64,000 bases of DNA from Aliihoeflea sp. 40Bstr573 (GCF_024105655.1 NZ_JAAAMH010000004.1:217522-281521); one strand, 5' to 3'; numbered from the stretch's first letter, positions 25,493-36,646 are shown. The notes: generated by a model from the sequence alone, not told the origin. Translations and numbers: made by a program.

Positions 25493-26842
25493 ATGTATTA
25501 TCAGTTTTACGAATTGAACCATGCCGCGCTGCAACCGGCGCGCGCTTTCGCCGACGCGGTGAAGCTTCTCTATTCGAATCCGCTCAATCCGATGTCGCAC
25601 ACGCCGATCGGTCGCACGATCGCGGCCGGCGCGGAAATGTTCGAGCGCACGACGCGGCGCTACGGCAAACCGTCCTTCGGCATTACCGAAACCAAGATCG
25701 GCTTCGACAAGGTGGCGGTGAGCGAACGCGTCGTCTGGAAGAAGCCGTTCTGCAACCTGATCCATTTCGAGCGCGATCTTCCCAAGACACGCAAGGCCGA
25801 TCCCAAGCTTCTGATCGTCGCGCCAATGTCCGGCCATTACGCCACGCTCCTGCGCGGCACGGTCGAATCGATGGTCCAGCATGCCGAAGTCTACATCACG
25901 GACTGGACGGATGCGCGCATGGTCCCGGTGGCCGAGGGACGGTTCGACCTCGACGACTATGTCGACTATGTGATCGAGATGCTGCACCACCTGGGGCCGG
26001 ACACCCACGTCATGGCGGTCTGCCAGCCCTCTGTGCCGGTGCTTTCGGCCGTGTCGATCATGGAAGCACGGGGTGACCGTCTCGCACCCGCATCGATGAC
26101 ATTGATGGGCGGCCCGATCGATACACGCCGCAACCCCACCGCCGTCAACAAGCTGGCGGAGGAAAAGGGCATCGAGTGGTTCCGCGACAATGTCATCATG
26201 CAGGTTCCGTGGCCGGAACCCGGCTTCATGCGCAACGTCTATCCCGGCTTCCTGCAATTGTCGGGCTTCATGAGCATGAATCTCGACCGCCACATCATCG
26301 CGCACAAGGACTTCTACATGCACCTCGTCAAGGATGACGGGGATTCGGCCGAGAAGCACCGCGACTTTTACGATGAGTATCTGGCGGTGATGGACCTGAC
26401 CGCGGAGTTCTACCTCCAGACGGTCGATACGGTGTTCGTGAAGCACGCGCTGCCCAACGGCACGATGCGCCATCGCGGCGACCTGGTCGATCCGACGGCG
26501 ATCCGCAATGTCGCGCTGCTGACCGTCGAGGGCGAGAACGACGACATTTCGGGCATCGGCCAGACGCAGGCGGCGCACGACCTGTGCGTCAATATCCCGG
26601 ACGACATGCGCGCCCACTACATGCAGCCGAAGGTCGGCCACTATGGCGTCTTCAACGGCTCGCGCTTCCGCTCGGAGATCGTGCCGCGCATCGTCGACTT
26701 CATGGCCAGCATCCGGGCGGCGGAAAGCGCCAGCGGCCGAAACCGCGCATCGTCTCTGCCAAGGGCTGATCAGCCGAAGACGAGCAGTGCGACGAGGCCG
26801 ACCGTTCCGACGACCAGCCGCCAGATGGCGAAGGGCGTGTAG
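25493..26842 (+). CDS. phaZ: Intracellular polyhydroxyalkanoate (PHB) depolymerase
   Basis: Mobilises stored poly-3-hydroxybutyrate in the cytoplasm. The 449-residue protein starts [18 protein letters not shown], typical of PhaZ1-type enzymes. The nucleophile is Cys177 in MAVCQPSVP (a Cys replaces the lipase-box Ser, as in Ralstonia PhaZ), and the Asp/His region lies in [10 protein letters not shown] and [10 protein letters not shown]. The last 24 codons or so are antisense to uppP, and this tail (low-complexity Pro/Thr/Ser) looks like read-through beyond the usual family end. A PhaR-like palindrome lies upstream. Confidence 0.93.
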   Translation: MYYQFYELNHAALQPARAFADAVKLLYSNPLNPMSHTPIGRTIAAGAEMFERTTRRYGKPSFGITETKIGFDKVAVSERVVWKKPFCNLIHFERDLPKTRKADPKLLIVAPMSGHYATLLRGTVESMVQHAEVYITDWTDARMVPVAEGRFDLDDYVDYVIEMLHHLGPDTHVMAVCQPSVPVLSAVSIMEARGDRLAPASMTLMGGPIDTRRNPTAVNKLAEEKGIEWFRDNVIMQVPWPEPGFMRNVYPGFLQLSGFMSMNLDRHIIAHKDFYMHLVKDDGDSAEKHRDFYDEYLAVMDLTAEFYLQTVDTVFVKHALPNGTMRHRGDLVDPTAIRNVALLTVEGENDDISGIGQTQAAHDLCVNIPDDMRAHYMQPKVGHYGVFNGSRFRSEIVPRIVDFMASIRAAESASGRNRASSLPRADQPKTSSATRPTVPTTSRQMAKGV

Positions 26843-27576
26843 CCCCGCTTGGCCACGAAATCGAGCAGGTAGCGCACGACGATGACGCCCGCGATGAAAG
26901 CGGTGACGAAGCCCGCGCCGATGATCCAGAAATCATCCATGGTCAGGATGCTGCGGTTCTTGAAAAGGTCGTAGGAAAAGGCCCCGACCATCGTCGGCAT
27001 CGCAAGGAAGAAGGAGAACTCCGCGGCCGAGCGCTTGTCGGCGCCCATCAAGAGCGCGCCGACGATGGTGGCGCCTGACCGCGACGTGCCGGGGATCATC
27101 GCCAGGCACTGGATGAAGCCGATCTTGAAGCAGACCGAAAGCGGAAACTCCGCGACATGGTTGTATTTCGGCTCGACATGGCGCCGGTCGACCCAAAGGA
27201 GCACGAACCCGCCGATGATCAGCATGACGCAGATCACCATCGGCGTTTCGAATAGAACCGTCTTGATGAAATCATGCGCCAGCGCCCCGATCACGGCCGC
27301 CGGCAGGAAAGCGATGAGGACGCCGGCGACGAAGCGCTGCGTCTCGCGATGCTTCGGCAAGGTCACGGCCAGATGCCATAACCTCGCGGAGTAGACGGTG
27401 AGGATGGCCATGATCGCGCCGAGCTGGATCAGGACCTCGAAGCTGCGCCCGGTGGACTCGAAGCCGAGGAAATGCCCGGCAAGCAGGAGATGACCGGTGG
27501 AAGAGACCGGTATGAACTCCGTCAGCCCTTCGAGAATGCCGAGAAGGGCTGCAACGAGAAGGGATTGCTCTTCCAT
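26770..27576 (-). CDS. uppP: Undecaprenyl-diphosphatase
   Basis: Polytopic inner-membrane phosphatase that recycles undecaprenyl pyrophosphate to the lipid carrier for peptidoglycan and polysaccharides. The 268-residue protein has the two signature regions: [20 protein letters not shown] near residues 13-32, and [17 protein letters not shown]. About 8 membrane segments. Length is normal. The 3' end overlaps phaZ by 73 bp in the convergent orientation. Confidence 0.95.
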   Translation of the reverse strand: MEEQSLLVAALLGILEGLTEFIPVSSTGHLLLAGHFLGFESTGRSFEVLIQLGAIMAILTVYSARLWHLAVTLPKHRETQRFVAGVLIAFLPAAVIGALAHDFIKTVLFETPMVICVMLIIGGFVLLWVDRRHVEPKYNHVAEFPLSVCFKIGFIQCLAMIPGTSRSGATIVGALLMGADKRSAAEFSFFLAMPTMVGAFSYDLFKNRSILTMDDFWIIGAGFVTAFIAGVIVVRYLLDFVAKRGYTPFAIWRLVVGTVGLVALLVFG

Positions 27577-27751
27577 GGAAACTCCACGCGGGCCGCGCTC
27601 AAAGGTCGCTTGTCAGGTGGGCCGCGCTTGCCTATAGCTGCGCGCGCATCGCCGCTTTCGAACCCGAATCTGCGCCGAGGATTAGCCATCGGGCCATCAA
27701 AAGGCCAGACTTTTCGGGCCGGTCCCCCTGCGACATACCCACCGAGTGCCC

Positions 27752-28444
27752 ATGCTGACCCTGTTCCACCACCCGCTGTATGCGTCCTGCCGTTTCATTC
27801 GCCTGGCTTTTGGCGAATATGGCGAGGATCTCTCGCTGATCGAGGAAAAGCCGTGGGCGCGGCGCAAGGAATTCCTGCAGTTGAACCCGGCCGCGACGCT
27901 GCCGGTTCTGCTCGCCGAGGCCGACGAGCCGATCGTCGGGGCTTCGGTGATCGCCGAGTATGTCGACGAGACGCGCGGAGCGCTCAAGCGCGACAAGCGC
28001 CTGATGGCCGAAAACCCGATCACACGGGCCGAAATCCGCCGGCTGGTCGACTGGTATCTGGTCAAGACCGATGGCGAGGTGACCAGGCATCTGGTGCGCG
28101 AGCGCGCCCTCAAGCCGCATATGCCGCCCGAACATGGAGGCGGCTCGCCCAATTCGGCGGCAATCCGCGCCGCGCGCGCAAATGTGCGCCAGCATATGAA
28201 GTATACGAACTGGCTTGCGGGGACGCGAAACTGGCTCGCCGGCCCGCGCCTGACATATGCCGACCTTGCCGCCGCCGCATCGATCTCGGTGCTCGACTAT
28301 ATGGGCGAGATCGATTGGACCGAGCACTCTGCGGCCAAGGAATGGTACACGCGCATGAAGTCTCGCCCCTCGTTCCGGCCGCTGCTTGCCGACAGGATCC
28401 GCGGCCTCACCCCGGCCTCCCACTATGCGGACCTCGATTTCTGA
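27752..28444 (+). CDS. Glutathione S-transferase family protein
   Basis: 230-residue cytosolic GST. The N-terminal thioredoxin-fold half has [21 protein letters not shown] and [11 protein letters not shown] (cis-Pro), then the SVIAEYVDE glutathione-contact segment; an all-helical C-terminal half contains [13 protein letters not shown]. It lies 1 bp before queG, an arrangement seen in rhizobia, although a functional link to epoxyqueuosine reduction is not established. ATG 27752 is preferred over GTG 27746. Confidence 0.88.
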   Translation: MLTLFHHPLYASCRFIRLAFGEYGEDLSLIEEKPWARRKEFLQLNPAATLPVLLAEADEPIVGASVIAEYVDETRGALKRDKRLMAENPITRAEIRRLVDWYLVKTDGEVTRHLVRERALKPHMPPEHGGGSPNSAAIRAARANVRQHMKYTNWLAGTRNWLAGPRLTYADLAAAASISVLDYMGEIDWTEHSAAKEWYTRMKSRPSFRPLLADRIRGLTPASHYADLDF

Positions 28445-28445
28445 C

Positions 28446-29591
28446 ATGAGATCGCCCCGAAACCCCGTTCCGGCGGCGCGTCTTCGGGAATTCATCGAAA
28501 CCGAGGCGAAGGCGCTCGGCTTCGACGCCGTCGCCGTGACGCGGCCGGATGCGATCGCGGAGGCTGGTCCAAGGCTTGGCGCCTTCGTCGAGGCAGGCCG
28601 TCACGGCACGATGGAATGGATGGCTGAAACGCTCGAAAGGCGCGCCCATCCGAATGCGCTCTGGAGCGAGGCGCGCTCCGTCATCATGCTCGCCATGAAC
28701 TACGGCCCGGACGAGAACCCGCTGGCGCTGCTCGACCAGCGCGACCGGGCTGCGATTTCCGTCTACGCGCGCAACCGCGACTATCACGACATCATCAAGG
28801 GCCGTTTGAAGACGCTCGCGCAGAAATTCGCAGCGCGCACCGGGGCTGACGTCAAGGTCTTCGTCGACACCGCGCCGGTGATGGAAAAGCCGCTCGCGGC
28901 TTCTGCGGGCATCGGTTGGCAGGGCAAGCACACCAACCTCGTCAGCCGCGAGTTCGGCTCCTGGCTCTTCCTCGGGTCGATCTTCACGGTCGCCGACCTG
29001 GGGGCCGATGCGGCGGAAAGCGATCACTGCGGCTCGTGCCGCGCTTGCATCGACATCTGTCCCACCAACGCATTTCCCGCGCCCTATCAGCTCGATGCGC
29101 GGCGCTGCATTTCCTACCTGACCATCGAGCACAAGGGGCCGATTCCGCACGAGTTTCGTGCCGCGATGGGCAACCGCATATATGGTTGCGATGATTGCCT
29201 GGCCGTCTGTCCCTGGAACAAGTTTGCTAAGGTGACGCGCGAGGCAAAGCTCGCCGCGCGCGACGACCTGGCCACGCCCGCGCTTGCAGAACTGCTGACG
29301 CTCGAAGATGCGGCCTTTCGCGAGAAGTTCGCCGGCTCGCCGGTCAAGCGGATCGGGCGGGACCGCTTCATTCGAAATGTGCTGATCGCGGCCGGCAACT
29401 CCAACGAAGCGCGATTGCTGCCGCTGGTGGAGACCCTCCTGGTCGATCCGTCGCCGCTCGTGCGCGGGGCGGCGGTGTGGGCCTTGTCGCGGCTGGCCGG
29501 GCAGGACGCGTTCGACCGCCTGCGGCTGGCGGCGAAGGAAGAGGATGACGACGTGAACGCCGAATGGATGCACGCGCTGGAGCCGGCATGA
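28446..29591 (+). CDS. queG: Epoxyqueuosine reductase
   Basis: Cobalamin- and iron-sulfur-dependent enzyme for the last step of queuosine tRNA modification. The 381-residue protein has the QueG N-terminal domain ([27 protein letters not shown]), two 4Fe-4S motifs [12 protein letters not shown] near residue 194 and [14 protein letters not shown] near 248, and a C-terminal HEAT-like repeat ([15 protein letters not shown]). The ATG lies 1 bp after the GST stop, and the stop overlaps the following SDR gene (ATGA). Confidence 0.94.
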   Translation: MRSPRNPVPAARLREFIETEAKALGFDAVAVTRPDAIAEAGPRLGAFVEAGRHGTMEWMAETLERRAHPNALWSEARSVIMLAMNYGPDENPLALLDQRDRAAISVYARNRDYHDIIKGRLKTLAQKFAARTGADVKVFVDTAPVMEKPLAASAGIGWQGKHTNLVSREFGSWLFLGSIFTVADLGADAAESDHCGSCRACIDICPTNAFPAPYQLDARRCISYLTIEHKGPIPHEFRAAMGNRIYGCDDCLAVCPWNKFAKVTREAKLAARDDLATPALAELLTLEDAAFREKFAGSPVKRIGRDRFIRNVLIAAGNSNEARLLPLVETLLVDPSPLVRGAAVWALSRLAGQDAFDRLRLAAKEEDDDVNAEWMHALEPA

Positions 29592-30478
29592 CGAAGGCTT
29601 ATTTCATCTTCGGCGCAGGCTATTCCGCGCGGGCTTTTGCCCGGAAGGCGATCGCCTCGGGGCACCGCGTGATCGGGACGACCCGCAGCCCTGAGAAATT
29701 CGCCGAACTTTCCGCGCTCGGCATCGAGCCGCTGCTCTTCGACGGACATTCGTCCGGCCGCGACCTCATCGCGATGCTTGGAGAAGCCACCCATCTTGTC
29801 GTCTCGGCGGCACCGGACGAGAGCGGCGATCCGGTGCTGCGCGCCGCACGGGACATCGTCCACACGCACATGCCTCGGCTGCGCTGGATCGGCTATCTGT
29901 CGACCGTCGGCGTCTATGGGGATCACGGCGGCGACTGGGTCGACGAGGAAGGCGATTGCCGCCCGGTCTCGAAACGCTCGCTCGCGCGGCTTGCAGCCGA
30001 AGCCACGTGGCGCGCATTCGCCACCGAGATCGGCAAGCCACTCGCGATCCTGCGTCTTTCGGGAATCTACGGTCCCGGCCGCAACGCCCTTGTCAATCTC
30101 GAAGCGGGCAGGGCGCGGCGCATCGTCAAGCCGGCTCAGGTCTTCAACCGGATCCATGTCGACGATATTGCCGGGGCGCTCGCACTTCTGGCTTGCCACC
30201 AGGCGGACGGCATCTTCAACGTCACCGACGACGAACCCGCTCCGCCGCAGGACGTCGTGGCCTATGCTGCGCACCTGATGGGCATCGAGCCGCCGGCCGA
30301 AACCCCGTTCGAGGCGGCAAGCATGACGCCGATGGCGCGCTCCTTCTACGGCGAGAACAAGCGTGTCTCGAACGCCAAACTGAAGGCAGCGGGCTACGTG
30401 TTCCGCTTTCCGACATATCGCGACGCTCTCGATGCAATGTGGCACGATCACACTTGGCGACAGCCACAGCCGCGTTAG
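29588..30478 (+). CDS. NAD(P)-dependent SDR epimerase/dehydratase-like protein
   Basis: 296-residue extended-SDR protein resembling YeeZ. The N-terminal nucleotide loop [16 protein letters not shown] is a GxGxxxxx variant; [16 protein letters not shown] contains the catalytic-type Tyr region, followed by [12 protein letters not shown] and [11 protein letters not shown]. The substrate is unknown. The start overlaps queG by 4 bp, so it is co-translated with it. Confidence 0.85.
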   Translation: MTKAYFIFGAGYSARAFARKAIASGHRVIGTTRSPEKFAELSALGIEPLLFDGHSSGRDLIAMLGEATHLVVSAAPDESGDPVLRAARDIVHTHMPRLRWIGYLSTVGVYGDHGGDWVDEEGDCRPVSKRSLARLAAEATWRAFATEIGKPLAILRLSGIYGPGRNALVNLEAGRARRIVKPAQVFNRIHVDDIAGALALLACHQADGIFNVTDDEPAPPQDVVAYAAHLMGIEPPAETPFEAASMTPMARSFYGENKRVSNAKLKAAGYVFRFPTYRDALDAMWHDHTWRQPQPR

Positions 30479-30537
30479 GGTTTCGCTAACCTTGCCGGCC
30501 GCAGGCTCGGGCTGACGAAATCCGTGGAGAATCATCG

Positions 30538-31545
30538 ATGCGTGCGAGGAACTGGATCAAGACCGCCTGTGTCGTCCTATCGATGACTGCCGCAACGAGC
30601 GCCGACGCGCAACTGGCGAAGGACCTTTTCGGCAACCAGCCGCTGCCGGCGGCCACCGAAGCCCGCGTCTACGGCTCCTATTCCAAGGGCTGTTTTGCCG
30701 GCGGCATGGCGATCGCCAACGATGGCCCCAACTGGCAGGCGATGCGCCCGTCCCGCAACCGCCGCTGGGGCCATCCGAACATGGTACGCCTCGTCGAGCG
30801 CCTGTCGCGCGACGCCACCGCCGATGGCTGGCCCGGCCTTCTCGTCGGGGACATCTCGCAGCCGCGCGGCGGCCCGATGCTGTCGGGCCATGCCTCGCAC
30901 CAGCTTGGCCTCGATGCGGATATCTGGTTCCAGCCGATGCCGCAGAGGCGCCTGTCAGCGTTCGAGCGCGAGAACCTCGAATTCGTTTCCATGCTGCGTG
31001 AGGGCGAACTGACCGTCGACGATCGCAAATGGTCGCCAGCCCATGCCGGGATTCTGCGCCGCGCTGCGTCTTATCCCGAGGTCGAGCGCATCCTCGTCCA
31101 CCCAGGCATCAAGAAGAAGCTGTGCGACACGGTGCCGGGCGAGCGTTCCTGGCTCGGCAAGGTGCGCCCGTTCTGGGGTCATGATTCGCATTTCCACATC
31201 CGTATCGGCTGCCCCGCCGGCTCCCCAGGCTGCCGCCCGCAAGAGCCGATAGGCCGCGGCGATGGCTGCGATTCCTCGCTCGCCTGGTGGTTTACCGATG
31301 AGCCGTGGCGCCCGGCGACGGGTCCGCAAGAGCCACGCGCCCGCGACGTGATGCGCATGGCCGACCTGCCGCGCGAATGCGCGGCCGTGCTGCAGGCGCC
31401 CGCGCCGCAGTCCGAAGCGATGGTGACGATCGGCGGCCCCGGTCGCACGACCGCCCAGACCGGCGCGCCGCCGATAGCAGCAAACGCCTATGCGCCGACG
31501 CCAGAGACCGCCATCCCGCTGCCCTTCCCGCGCCCCCAGCCTTGA
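30538..31545 (+). CDS. mepA: Penicillin-insensitive murein endopeptidase
   Basis: Periplasmic LAS-type zinc peptidase cutting D-Ala-mDAP cross-links. The 335-residue protein has a signal peptide ending near TSADA/Q (residue 24) and a GGPMLSGHASHQLGLDADIW motif with zinc His near 118 and Asp downstream. The third ligand lies in WGHDSHFHIRIGCP near residues 212-218. Several Cys probably form disulfides. The Pro/Ala/Thr-rich C-terminal tail is about 60 residues. Preceded by a 59-bp gap after the SDR gene. Confidence 0.93.
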   Translation: MRARNWIKTACVVLSMTAATSADAQLAKDLFGNQPLPAATEARVYGSYSKGCFAGGMAIANDGPNWQAMRPSRNRRWGHPNMVRLVERLSRDATADGWPGLLVGDISQPRGGPMLSGHASHQLGLDADIWFQPMPQRRLSAFERENLEFVSMLREGELTVDDRKWSPAHAGILRRAASYPEVERILVHPGIKKKLCDTVPGERSWLGKVRPFWGHDSHFHIRIGCPAGSPGCRPQEPIGRGDGCDSSLAWWFTDEPWRPATGPQEPRARDVMRMADLPRECAAVLQAPAPQSEAMVTIGGPGRTTAQTGAPPIAANAYAPTPETAIPLPFPRPQP

Positions 31546-31611
31546 CTTGGCCGTCCGCGTGTGACCTTCAAATACCCTCTGTTTGAACAGCGACACGCGG
31601 CAGCCGCCTAG

Positions 31612-32640
31612 ATGATTCCTGATATTGACGCCGCGGGCGTTCTGCAGTTTCCCGTTCTCGTCGGCGATATCGGCGGCACCAATGCGCGCTTTGCCATCCT
31701 GCCTTCGCGTGATGCCCCCGCGATCGAGTTCCCGACCGTGGCGACGGCCGACTATCCGGACATCGACATCGCCCTTGAACGTGCCATCCTGGCGCGTACG
31801 GATGTGAAGCCGCGATCGGCCGTGCTCGCCATCGCCGCGCCCGTGACCGGCGATGAGATCCGGCTGACCAATTGTCCCTGGACCGTGCGCCCGCGCGTCA
31901 TGATCGCGCGGCTCGGCTTTGCCGAGGTCGTGATCCTAAACGATTTTGAGGCCCAGGCGCTGGCCGTCGTCGCCACCGGGTCTGGGCATCTGGAAAAGAT
32001 CGGCGGCGGTGCGGCCGACCCCGAGGCAAGCCGCGTCGTGCTCGGCCCCGGCACCGGATTGGGCGTCGCCGGCCTCGTGCGCGCGGGCGAGGTCTGGGTG
32101 CCGGTGCCGGGCGAAGGCGGGCATGTCGACATGGGCCCGCGCACCGCGCGCGACTTCGAGGTCTTTCCCCATATCGAGCGCATCGAGGGTCGCATCTCCG
32201 GCGAGCAGATGCTGTGCGGCCGCGGCCTCGTCAATCTCTACCGCGCGGTCGCCATCGCCGATGGCAAGCCGTCCGAGTTCACCTCGCCGGCCGGCATTAC
32301 GGCTGCCGCGCTCGCCAAATCAGATCCGGTGGCCGAGGAAGCGCTTGACATCTTCGTCACCTGTCTGGGGCGGCTCGCGGGCGATCTGGCGCTGATCTTC
32401 ATGAGCCGCGGCGGCGTCTACCTGACCGGCGGCATCGCGCAGAAGATCGTGCCGGCGCTGCGCAATCCGCGGTTTCGCGCGGCTTTCGAGGACAAGGCAC
32501 CGCATTCGGGCCTGATGCGGAACCTGCCGGTTTTCGTGATGACGCATCCGTTGGCAGCGCTCGCCGGCCTTGGCGCTTTCGCACGCACGCCGCAGACGTT
32601 CCATATCCGCACCACCGGTCGGCATTGGAGAGCCGTGTGA
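31612..32640 (+). CDS. glk: Glucokinase
   Basis: ATP-dependent glucose phosphorylation to glucose-6-phosphate in the cytosol. 342 residues of the bacterial glucokinase (non-ROK) family: phosphate loop [52 protein letters not shown] and C-terminal [13 protein letters not shown]. The following exporter gene begins about 100 bp later. Confidence 0.93.
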   Translation: MIPDIDAAGVLQFPVLVGDIGGTNARFAILPSRDAPAIEFPTVATADYPDIDIALERAILARTDVKPRSAVLAIAAPVTGDEIRLTNCPWTVRPRVMIARLGFAEVVILNDFEAQALAVVATGSGHLEKIGGGAADPEASRVVLGPGTGLGVAGLVRAGEVWVPVPGEGGHVDMGPRTARDFEVFPHIERIEGRISGEQMLCGRGLVNLYRAVAIADGKPSEFTSPAGITAAALAKSDPVAEEALDIFVTCLGRLAGDLALIFMSRGGVYLTGGIAQKIVPALRNPRFRAAFEDKAPHSGLMRNLPVFVMTHPLAALAGLGAFARTPQTFHIRTTGRHWRAV

Positions 32641-32740
32641 GGTCGATGCGGCGGATTGGCGATTGCATCGCCGGTCCCGAGGAGGCATAGGGCAGGCGGT
32701 CCGCGCTTGTCCGGCGGGCGAACAACGGGATTTCGAACAC

Positions 32741-34561
32741 TTGGCCAACGCCGAGACAACGAAGCGCAGGGCCGAACCGGGCGAAATCGTCGCGGTGATG
32801 CGGCGGATTCTGGCCGAAAACGGCCGCGAATACCTGCCGCAATATGCGCTCGCCACGCTGTGCCTGCTTGCCGTTGCTGCCACCACCGCGTTCAGCGCGT
32901 GGATCATGCGCGACATCATCGACGAGATCTTCTACCGCGAGAACTATGCGCTCGTGCCATATATCTGCGCCGCGATCATCGCGGCCTTCGCGATCCGGGG
33001 CATTGCCAGTTACGGTCAGGCGGTGATCCTCGCGCGCATCGGCAACAATCTCGTCGCCCGCTACCAGCGCCGCCTGTTCGACCATCTGATGCGCCTCGGG
33101 CTCGATTTCTATTCGAATGCACGCTCGGGCCAGCTCGCCGCCCAGATCAGCCAGAACGTCACCGGCATTCGCGACATGCTGTCGATCACATTGACGTCGA
33201 TCGCGCGCGACCTCGTCTCGCTGATCGGCCTCGTCGCGGTCATGGTCATGCAGGATCCGCTTCTGTCCGTAATCGGTCTCCTGATCGGACCGCCGCTGGT
33301 CTATGCCGTCAACTACCTCATGCGCCGCCTGCGCCGCGTCACACGTGAATCCGTCGAGGTGAACTCCCATCTCTTCGGCGCCATGCAGGAAACGGTGCAG
33401 GGCATCGCCATCGTCAAGGCGTTCACCATGGAAGAGCAGCTCGCGCGAAAGCTCTCCGAACTGGTGACGTCGGCCGAAAACCGCGCCAACAAGATCGCCC
33501 GGGTTTCCGAGCGCCTGACGCCCATCACCGAGATGCTGGCAGGCTTCGCCATTGCCGGCGTCATCGGCTACGCGGCTTTCCGTGCCGCCTCGGCCGGCCA
33601 GTCGCCAGGTTCGGTATTCTCGTTCATCACCGCGCTTCTTCTCGCCTATGATCCGGCGCGGCGGCTCGCCCGCGTCCAGGTCAATCTCGAGCGATCCCTG
33701 GTCAATGCGCGCATGATCTACGAACTGCTCGACCAGGAGCCGCCCCAGCGCGACGCGCCTGGCGCGAAGGAACTCGCCGTCGGTGCTGGCGGCATCGCCT
33801 TTCGCCATGTGTGCTTTGCGTACGGCCCCGATAGACGCGTGCTCGACGACGTGTCCTTCGAGGTCGAGCCCGGCAAGGTAACCGCCATCGTCGGCTCTTC
33901 GGGCGCAGGCAAGTCGACGATCGTCGCGCTGGTCCAGCGCTTCTACGACGTGGAATCCGGCCGTATCGAGATCGATGGGCAGGACATTGCCGGCGTCACC
34001 AAGTCTTCGCTGCGCAGCCGGATCGCCTATGTGTCGCAGCATCCGTACCTGTTCGAGGGCACGATCCGCGACAATATCCGGTACGGCCGCCCCGACGCGA
34101 CCGATGCGGAGATCGAGACGGCGGCGCGGCTCGCCAATGCCGACGACTTCATCCGCGAAAGCCCCTTGGGTTACGAAACCTTGGTCGGCGAGAACGGCGT
34201 CACGCTGTCCGGCGGCCAGCGCCAACGCCTGTCGATCGCGCGTGCCATCGTGCGCAATGCGCCGATCCTGCTCCTCGACGAGGCGACTTCGGCGCTCGAC
34301 AACGAATCCGAGGCGCGCGTCCAGGATGCGCTCGACACGGTCATGAAGGGCCGCACGACCATCGTCATCGCGCATCGGCTCTCGACCGTCGTCAATGCCG
34401 ACAAGATCGTCGTCATGGAGGAGGGACGCGTTGTCGAGCAGGGTACGCACCGTTCCCTGATCTCCGATCCGACCGGTCTCTATGCCCGTTTCCACAGGCT
34501 GCAGGGTGATCGCAGTCTCGACCTGGTCGGCGATCAACCAGTTGAGGAGAACAACGCATGA
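32741..34561 (+). CDS. ABC exporter, fused permease and ATPase (MsbA-like)
   Basis: Half-size ABC exporter of about 606 residues. Six membrane helices lie in the first 310 residues or so. The ATPase has Walker [12 protein letters not shown], a Q-loop ([11 protein letters not shown]), signature [15 protein letters not shown], Walker [13 protein letters not shown] and H-loop IAHRLST. Family-level similarity is to lipid/glucan exporters (MsbA, NdvA); cargo unproven. The start is uncertain: TTG 32741 gives an N-terminal tail like that of relatives, and ATG 32798 would give 587 residues. The frame is open back into glk, but those codons look non-coding. The stop overlaps dapB by 4 bp. Confidence 0.88.
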   Translation: MANAETTKRRAEPGEIVAVMRRILAENGREYLPQYALATLCLLAVAATTAFSAWIMRDIIDEIFYRENYALVPYICAAIIAAFAIRGIASYGQAVILARIGNNLVARYQRRLFDHLMRLGLDFYSNARSGQLAAQISQNVTGIRDMLSITLTSIARDLVSLIGLVAVMVMQDPLLSVIGLLIGPPLVYAVNYLMRRLRRVTRESVEVNSHLFGAMQETVQGIAIVKAFTMEEQLARKLSELVTSAENRANKIARVSERLTPITEMLAGFAIAGVIGYAAFRAASAGQSPGSVFSFITALLLAYDPARRLARVQVNLERSLVNARMIYELLDQEPPQRDAPGAKELAVGAGGIAFRHVCFAYGPDRRVLDDVSFEVEPGKVTAIVGSSGAGKSTIVALVQRFYDVESGRIEIDGQDIAGVTKSSLRSRIAYVSQHPYLFEGTIRDNIRYGRPDATDAEIETAARLANADDFIRESPLGYETLVGENGVTLSGGQRQRLSIARAIVRNAPILLLDEATSALDNESEARVQDALDTVMKGRTTIVIAHRLSTVVNADKIVVMEEGRVVEQGTHRSLISDPTGLYARFHRLQGDRSLDLVGDQPVEENNA

Positions 34562-35373
34562 GCGACATGGGTCTTGTTGTCGTGGGTGCCGCGGGCCGCA
34601 TGGGACAGGCCATCACGCGCGCCATTTCCGCCATCGAAGGTGTCACGGTTGTCGGCGCACTCGACCGCAAGGGCGCGCCCGCCGTTGGCCGCGATGCCGG
34701 CGAACTGGCCGGGGTGGGGCATATCGGGGTTCCGATCACCGACGATCCGCTGCCACTCTTTGCGAAGGCTGACGGTGTGATCGACTTTTCCGCGCCTGCC
34801 GCAAGCGTCGAATATGCCGGCTATGCCGCACAGGCGCGCATCGTCCACATCATCGGCACGACCGGATGCTCGGTCGAGGACGATGCCGCGATCGCGGCTG
34901 CTGCCCGCCATGCGACCATCGTCAAATCGGGCAATATGAGCCTCGGCGTCAATCTTCTGGCCGCGCTCGTCGAGCAGGCCGCGCGCGCGCTGCCCGCCGC
35001 CGATTTCGACATCGAGATCCTCGAAATGCACCACCGCCACAAGGTCGACGCGCCCTCGGGGACCGCACTTCTGCTCGGCGAGGCGGCGGCAAAGGGCCGC
35101 GAGATCGCGCTTGCCGAACGGTCGGTCCGTGTCCGCGATGGCCATACGGGCGCGCGCGAGGCGGGTACGATCGGCTTTGCGACGCTGCGCGGCGGTTCCG
35201 TCGTCGGCGACCACTCGGTGCTTCTGGCGGGCACGGGCGAGCGCATTACGCTTTCGCATCACGCGGAGGACCGCGCGATCTTCGCGCGCGGTGCGGTGCA
35301 GGCTGCGCTTTGGGCGAAGGACCGCAAGCCCGGCCTCTATTCCATGCGCGACGTGCTGGGCCTGAACGACTGA
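34558..35373 (+). CDS. dapB: 4-hydroxy-tetrahydrodipicolinate reductase
   Basis: NAD(P)H-dependent step of lysine/meso-diaminopimelate synthesis. 271 residues. The N-terminal loop is [17 protein letters not shown]; the catalytic and substrate segment [20 protein letters not shown] has the His-His and Lys residues; the C-terminus is [13 protein letters not shown]. Start overlaps the ABC exporter stop (ATGA). Confidence 0.96.
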   Translation: MSDMGLVVVGAAGRMGQAITRAISAIEGVTVVGALDRKGAPAVGRDAGELAGVGHIGVPITDDPLPLFAKADGVIDFSAPAASVEYAGYAAQARIVHIIGTTGCSVEDDAAIAAAARHATIVKSGNMSLGVNLLAALVEQAARALPAADFDIEILEMHHRHKVDAPSGTALLLGEAAAKGREIALAERSVRVRDGHTGAREAGTIGFATLRGGSVVGDHSVLLAGTGERITLSHHAEDRAIFARGAVQAALWAKDRKPGLYSMRDVLGLND

Positions 35374-35426
35374 CGAAGCGTCAGTGGCAATGCCGGCGAT
35401 TCTTTCGCTGTCGGGTGGTTTATCCG

Positions 35427-35455
35427 TTGACACCATCTTCCCGCCCGCTTACATC
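35427..35455 (+). promoter_or_regulatory. Promoter of tRNA-Leu
   Basis: A perfect -35 box TTGACA (35427-35432) and a weaker TACATC (35450-35455) are spaced by 17 bp. The expected transcript start is about 7 bases before the mature tRNA 5' end. Confidence 0.6.
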
Positions 35456-35468
35456 GGCGGCGCACCTG

Positions 35469-35553
35469 GCCCAGGTGGCGGAATTGGTAGACGCGCACGG
35501 TTCAGGTCCGTGTGCCGCGAGGCGTGGAGGTTCGAGTCCTCTCCTGGGCACCA
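35469..35553 (+). tRNA. tRNA-Leu (anticodon CAG)
   Basis: 85-nt tRNA with a class II long variable arm. The acceptor stem GCCCAGG (35469-35475) pairs with CCTGGGC (35543-35549), followed by A and encoded CCA (35550-35553). The D-loop is GGCGGAATTGGTAGACGC; the anticodon arm CACGG-TTCAGGT-CCGTG places CAG at 35503-35505; the T-arm contains GGTTCGAGTCC. No integrase lies beside it, so it is not visibly used as an attachment site here. Confidence 0.97.
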
Positions 35554-36034
35554 TCCCTTCGGATGGAAAGGCCGATTGGCTCACGATGCGGGACAAGCTG
35601 CTTCTCGAATTGATCCGGTATGAGCTTGTGCATCGCGGTTAGCCGCGATGCCTTCTGCATGGCTTACGCGTTGCAAAGCAATGTCTGCTTCAAGTGTCCG
35701 CCGCGCCATTCTCGCCCGCTATCGTTGCGTCTGTTTTGCACAGACCATGGTGGAGCAATGCACGAGGCTCGCGAGTTCGCGCCACCCCGCATTGTCCGCC
35801 TTCCCCGCTCTCCCGTGAATCGTTTCCACTAGTTCAATCCGTCCTTCATTCGAGGCGTGGCTCTAATCTCAGGTGGAGGAACTGTTCACGACAAGAAGAT
35901 TGCGTGGCGGGTGGTGCTGGTTTTATCGTGCGCGACCCGACGCGCATCGTCGCCCATCAGCTTGCCTGGAAAGAAGCGCTCGGCCGGGTATAATGCGGCC
36001 GTCGCCGCCAAGTGAGGCATGAGGGAGACGAGCG
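35554..36034. other. 480-bp stretch without a convincing gene
   Basis: This interval follows tRNA-Leu. It contains the hairpin at 35630-35651 and short open frames on both strands. One plus-strand frame ends at 35993 with a coding-like tail (RDPTRIVAHQLAWKEALGRV), which could be a decayed gene end, but no start or domain supports it. A GAGGGAGACG ribosome site for the next gene lies at about 36021. Confidence 0.5.
35630..35651 (+). terminator. Strong GC hairpin downstream of tRNA-Leu
   Basis: A perfect 9-bp stem GCATCGCGG/CCGCGATGC has the 4-base loop TTAG. It is followed by CTTCTGC rather than a clean T run, so it is a weak or imperfect terminator, about 80 bp after the tRNA. Confidence 0.45.
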
Positions 36035-36370
36035 ATGAACCTCTTCAAGCCATTTCGCATCCGCTCCGCAGCGCGGGACGGGGAGACGGACAAGCATCGG
36101 TTCGAGCGGTTGTCCCTCGCGGTCGCATCATGCCGCGCCGAGATCGGGCGTGAAAAGGAAGGCTTGCGCCGCCGCTACGATGAAAGCCGCCGCGATGCGG
36201 GTTTTGCCATGGAGGTGCTGGAGGAAAGTCCGTCCAGCGGCAAGCTCGCGGCGGGACTGGACCAGCACAGCGACGCGATCCTCAGCTACGAGAAGCGCTT
36301 GCGCACGCTGGAAGCGCAGGACCAACTTCTCGGAAAGATCAGCGCTCTCACGGCGGAGCTGAAGACGTAG
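36035..36370 (+). CDS. Hypothetical small charged protein
   Basis: 111-residue cytoplasmic protein of unknown function, rich in Arg/Glu/Lys/Asp with predicted coiled-coil helices (RFERLSLAVASCRAEIGREKEGL and QHSDAILSYEKRLRTLEAQD). No signal peptide or membrane segment. A good ribosome site (GAGGGAGACG) precedes the ATG, which supports it being real. Not recognised as any named family. Confidence 0.65.
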   Translation: MNLFKPFRIRSAARDGETDKHRFERLSLAVASCRAEIGREKEGLRRRYDESRRDAGFAMEVLEESPSSGKLAAGLDQHSDAILSYEKRLRTLEAQDQLLGKISALTAELKT

Positions 36371-36646
36371 CTTGGCACCTGCATTGTGTTGCTGAGGATG
36401 ACGCTGCGCCAATCGGTCGTCGCTTCGGTGCATTCTGGCCCGGGCTGGCTATTCCCCCCTCGATTCGTAGAGCCATTCTGCAGGCCGCCATCGCCCTGAT
36501 CGTCGAGCGGACGAGGGTCCTCAACAAGGCAGCTGGAAAAGGCTGAGTTTCCTCGGGTCTGGCCCTACGGCCGGCCCGGACCTCGCCCTTGAGGCGTGGC
36601 GGGTGAGATGCGACAACAAGCACCTCCTAGGAAACCGAGGCACGCA

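Noticed and set aside
32679..32689. GGAGG followed by ATA as a rare start for the ABC exporter
   Set aside because: In frame, but the spacing is about 1 base, too short; TTG 32741 or ATG 32798 are more plausible.
32399..34537. Minus-strand open frame of about 710 codons antisense to the ABC exporter
   Set aside because: Same codon-bias artefact; the plus-strand ABC motifs are complete.
35469..36034. Genomic island integrated at tRNA-Leu
   Set aside because: No integrase and no direct repeat of the tRNA 3' end were seen in the following sequence; flanking genes look like ordinary chromosome.
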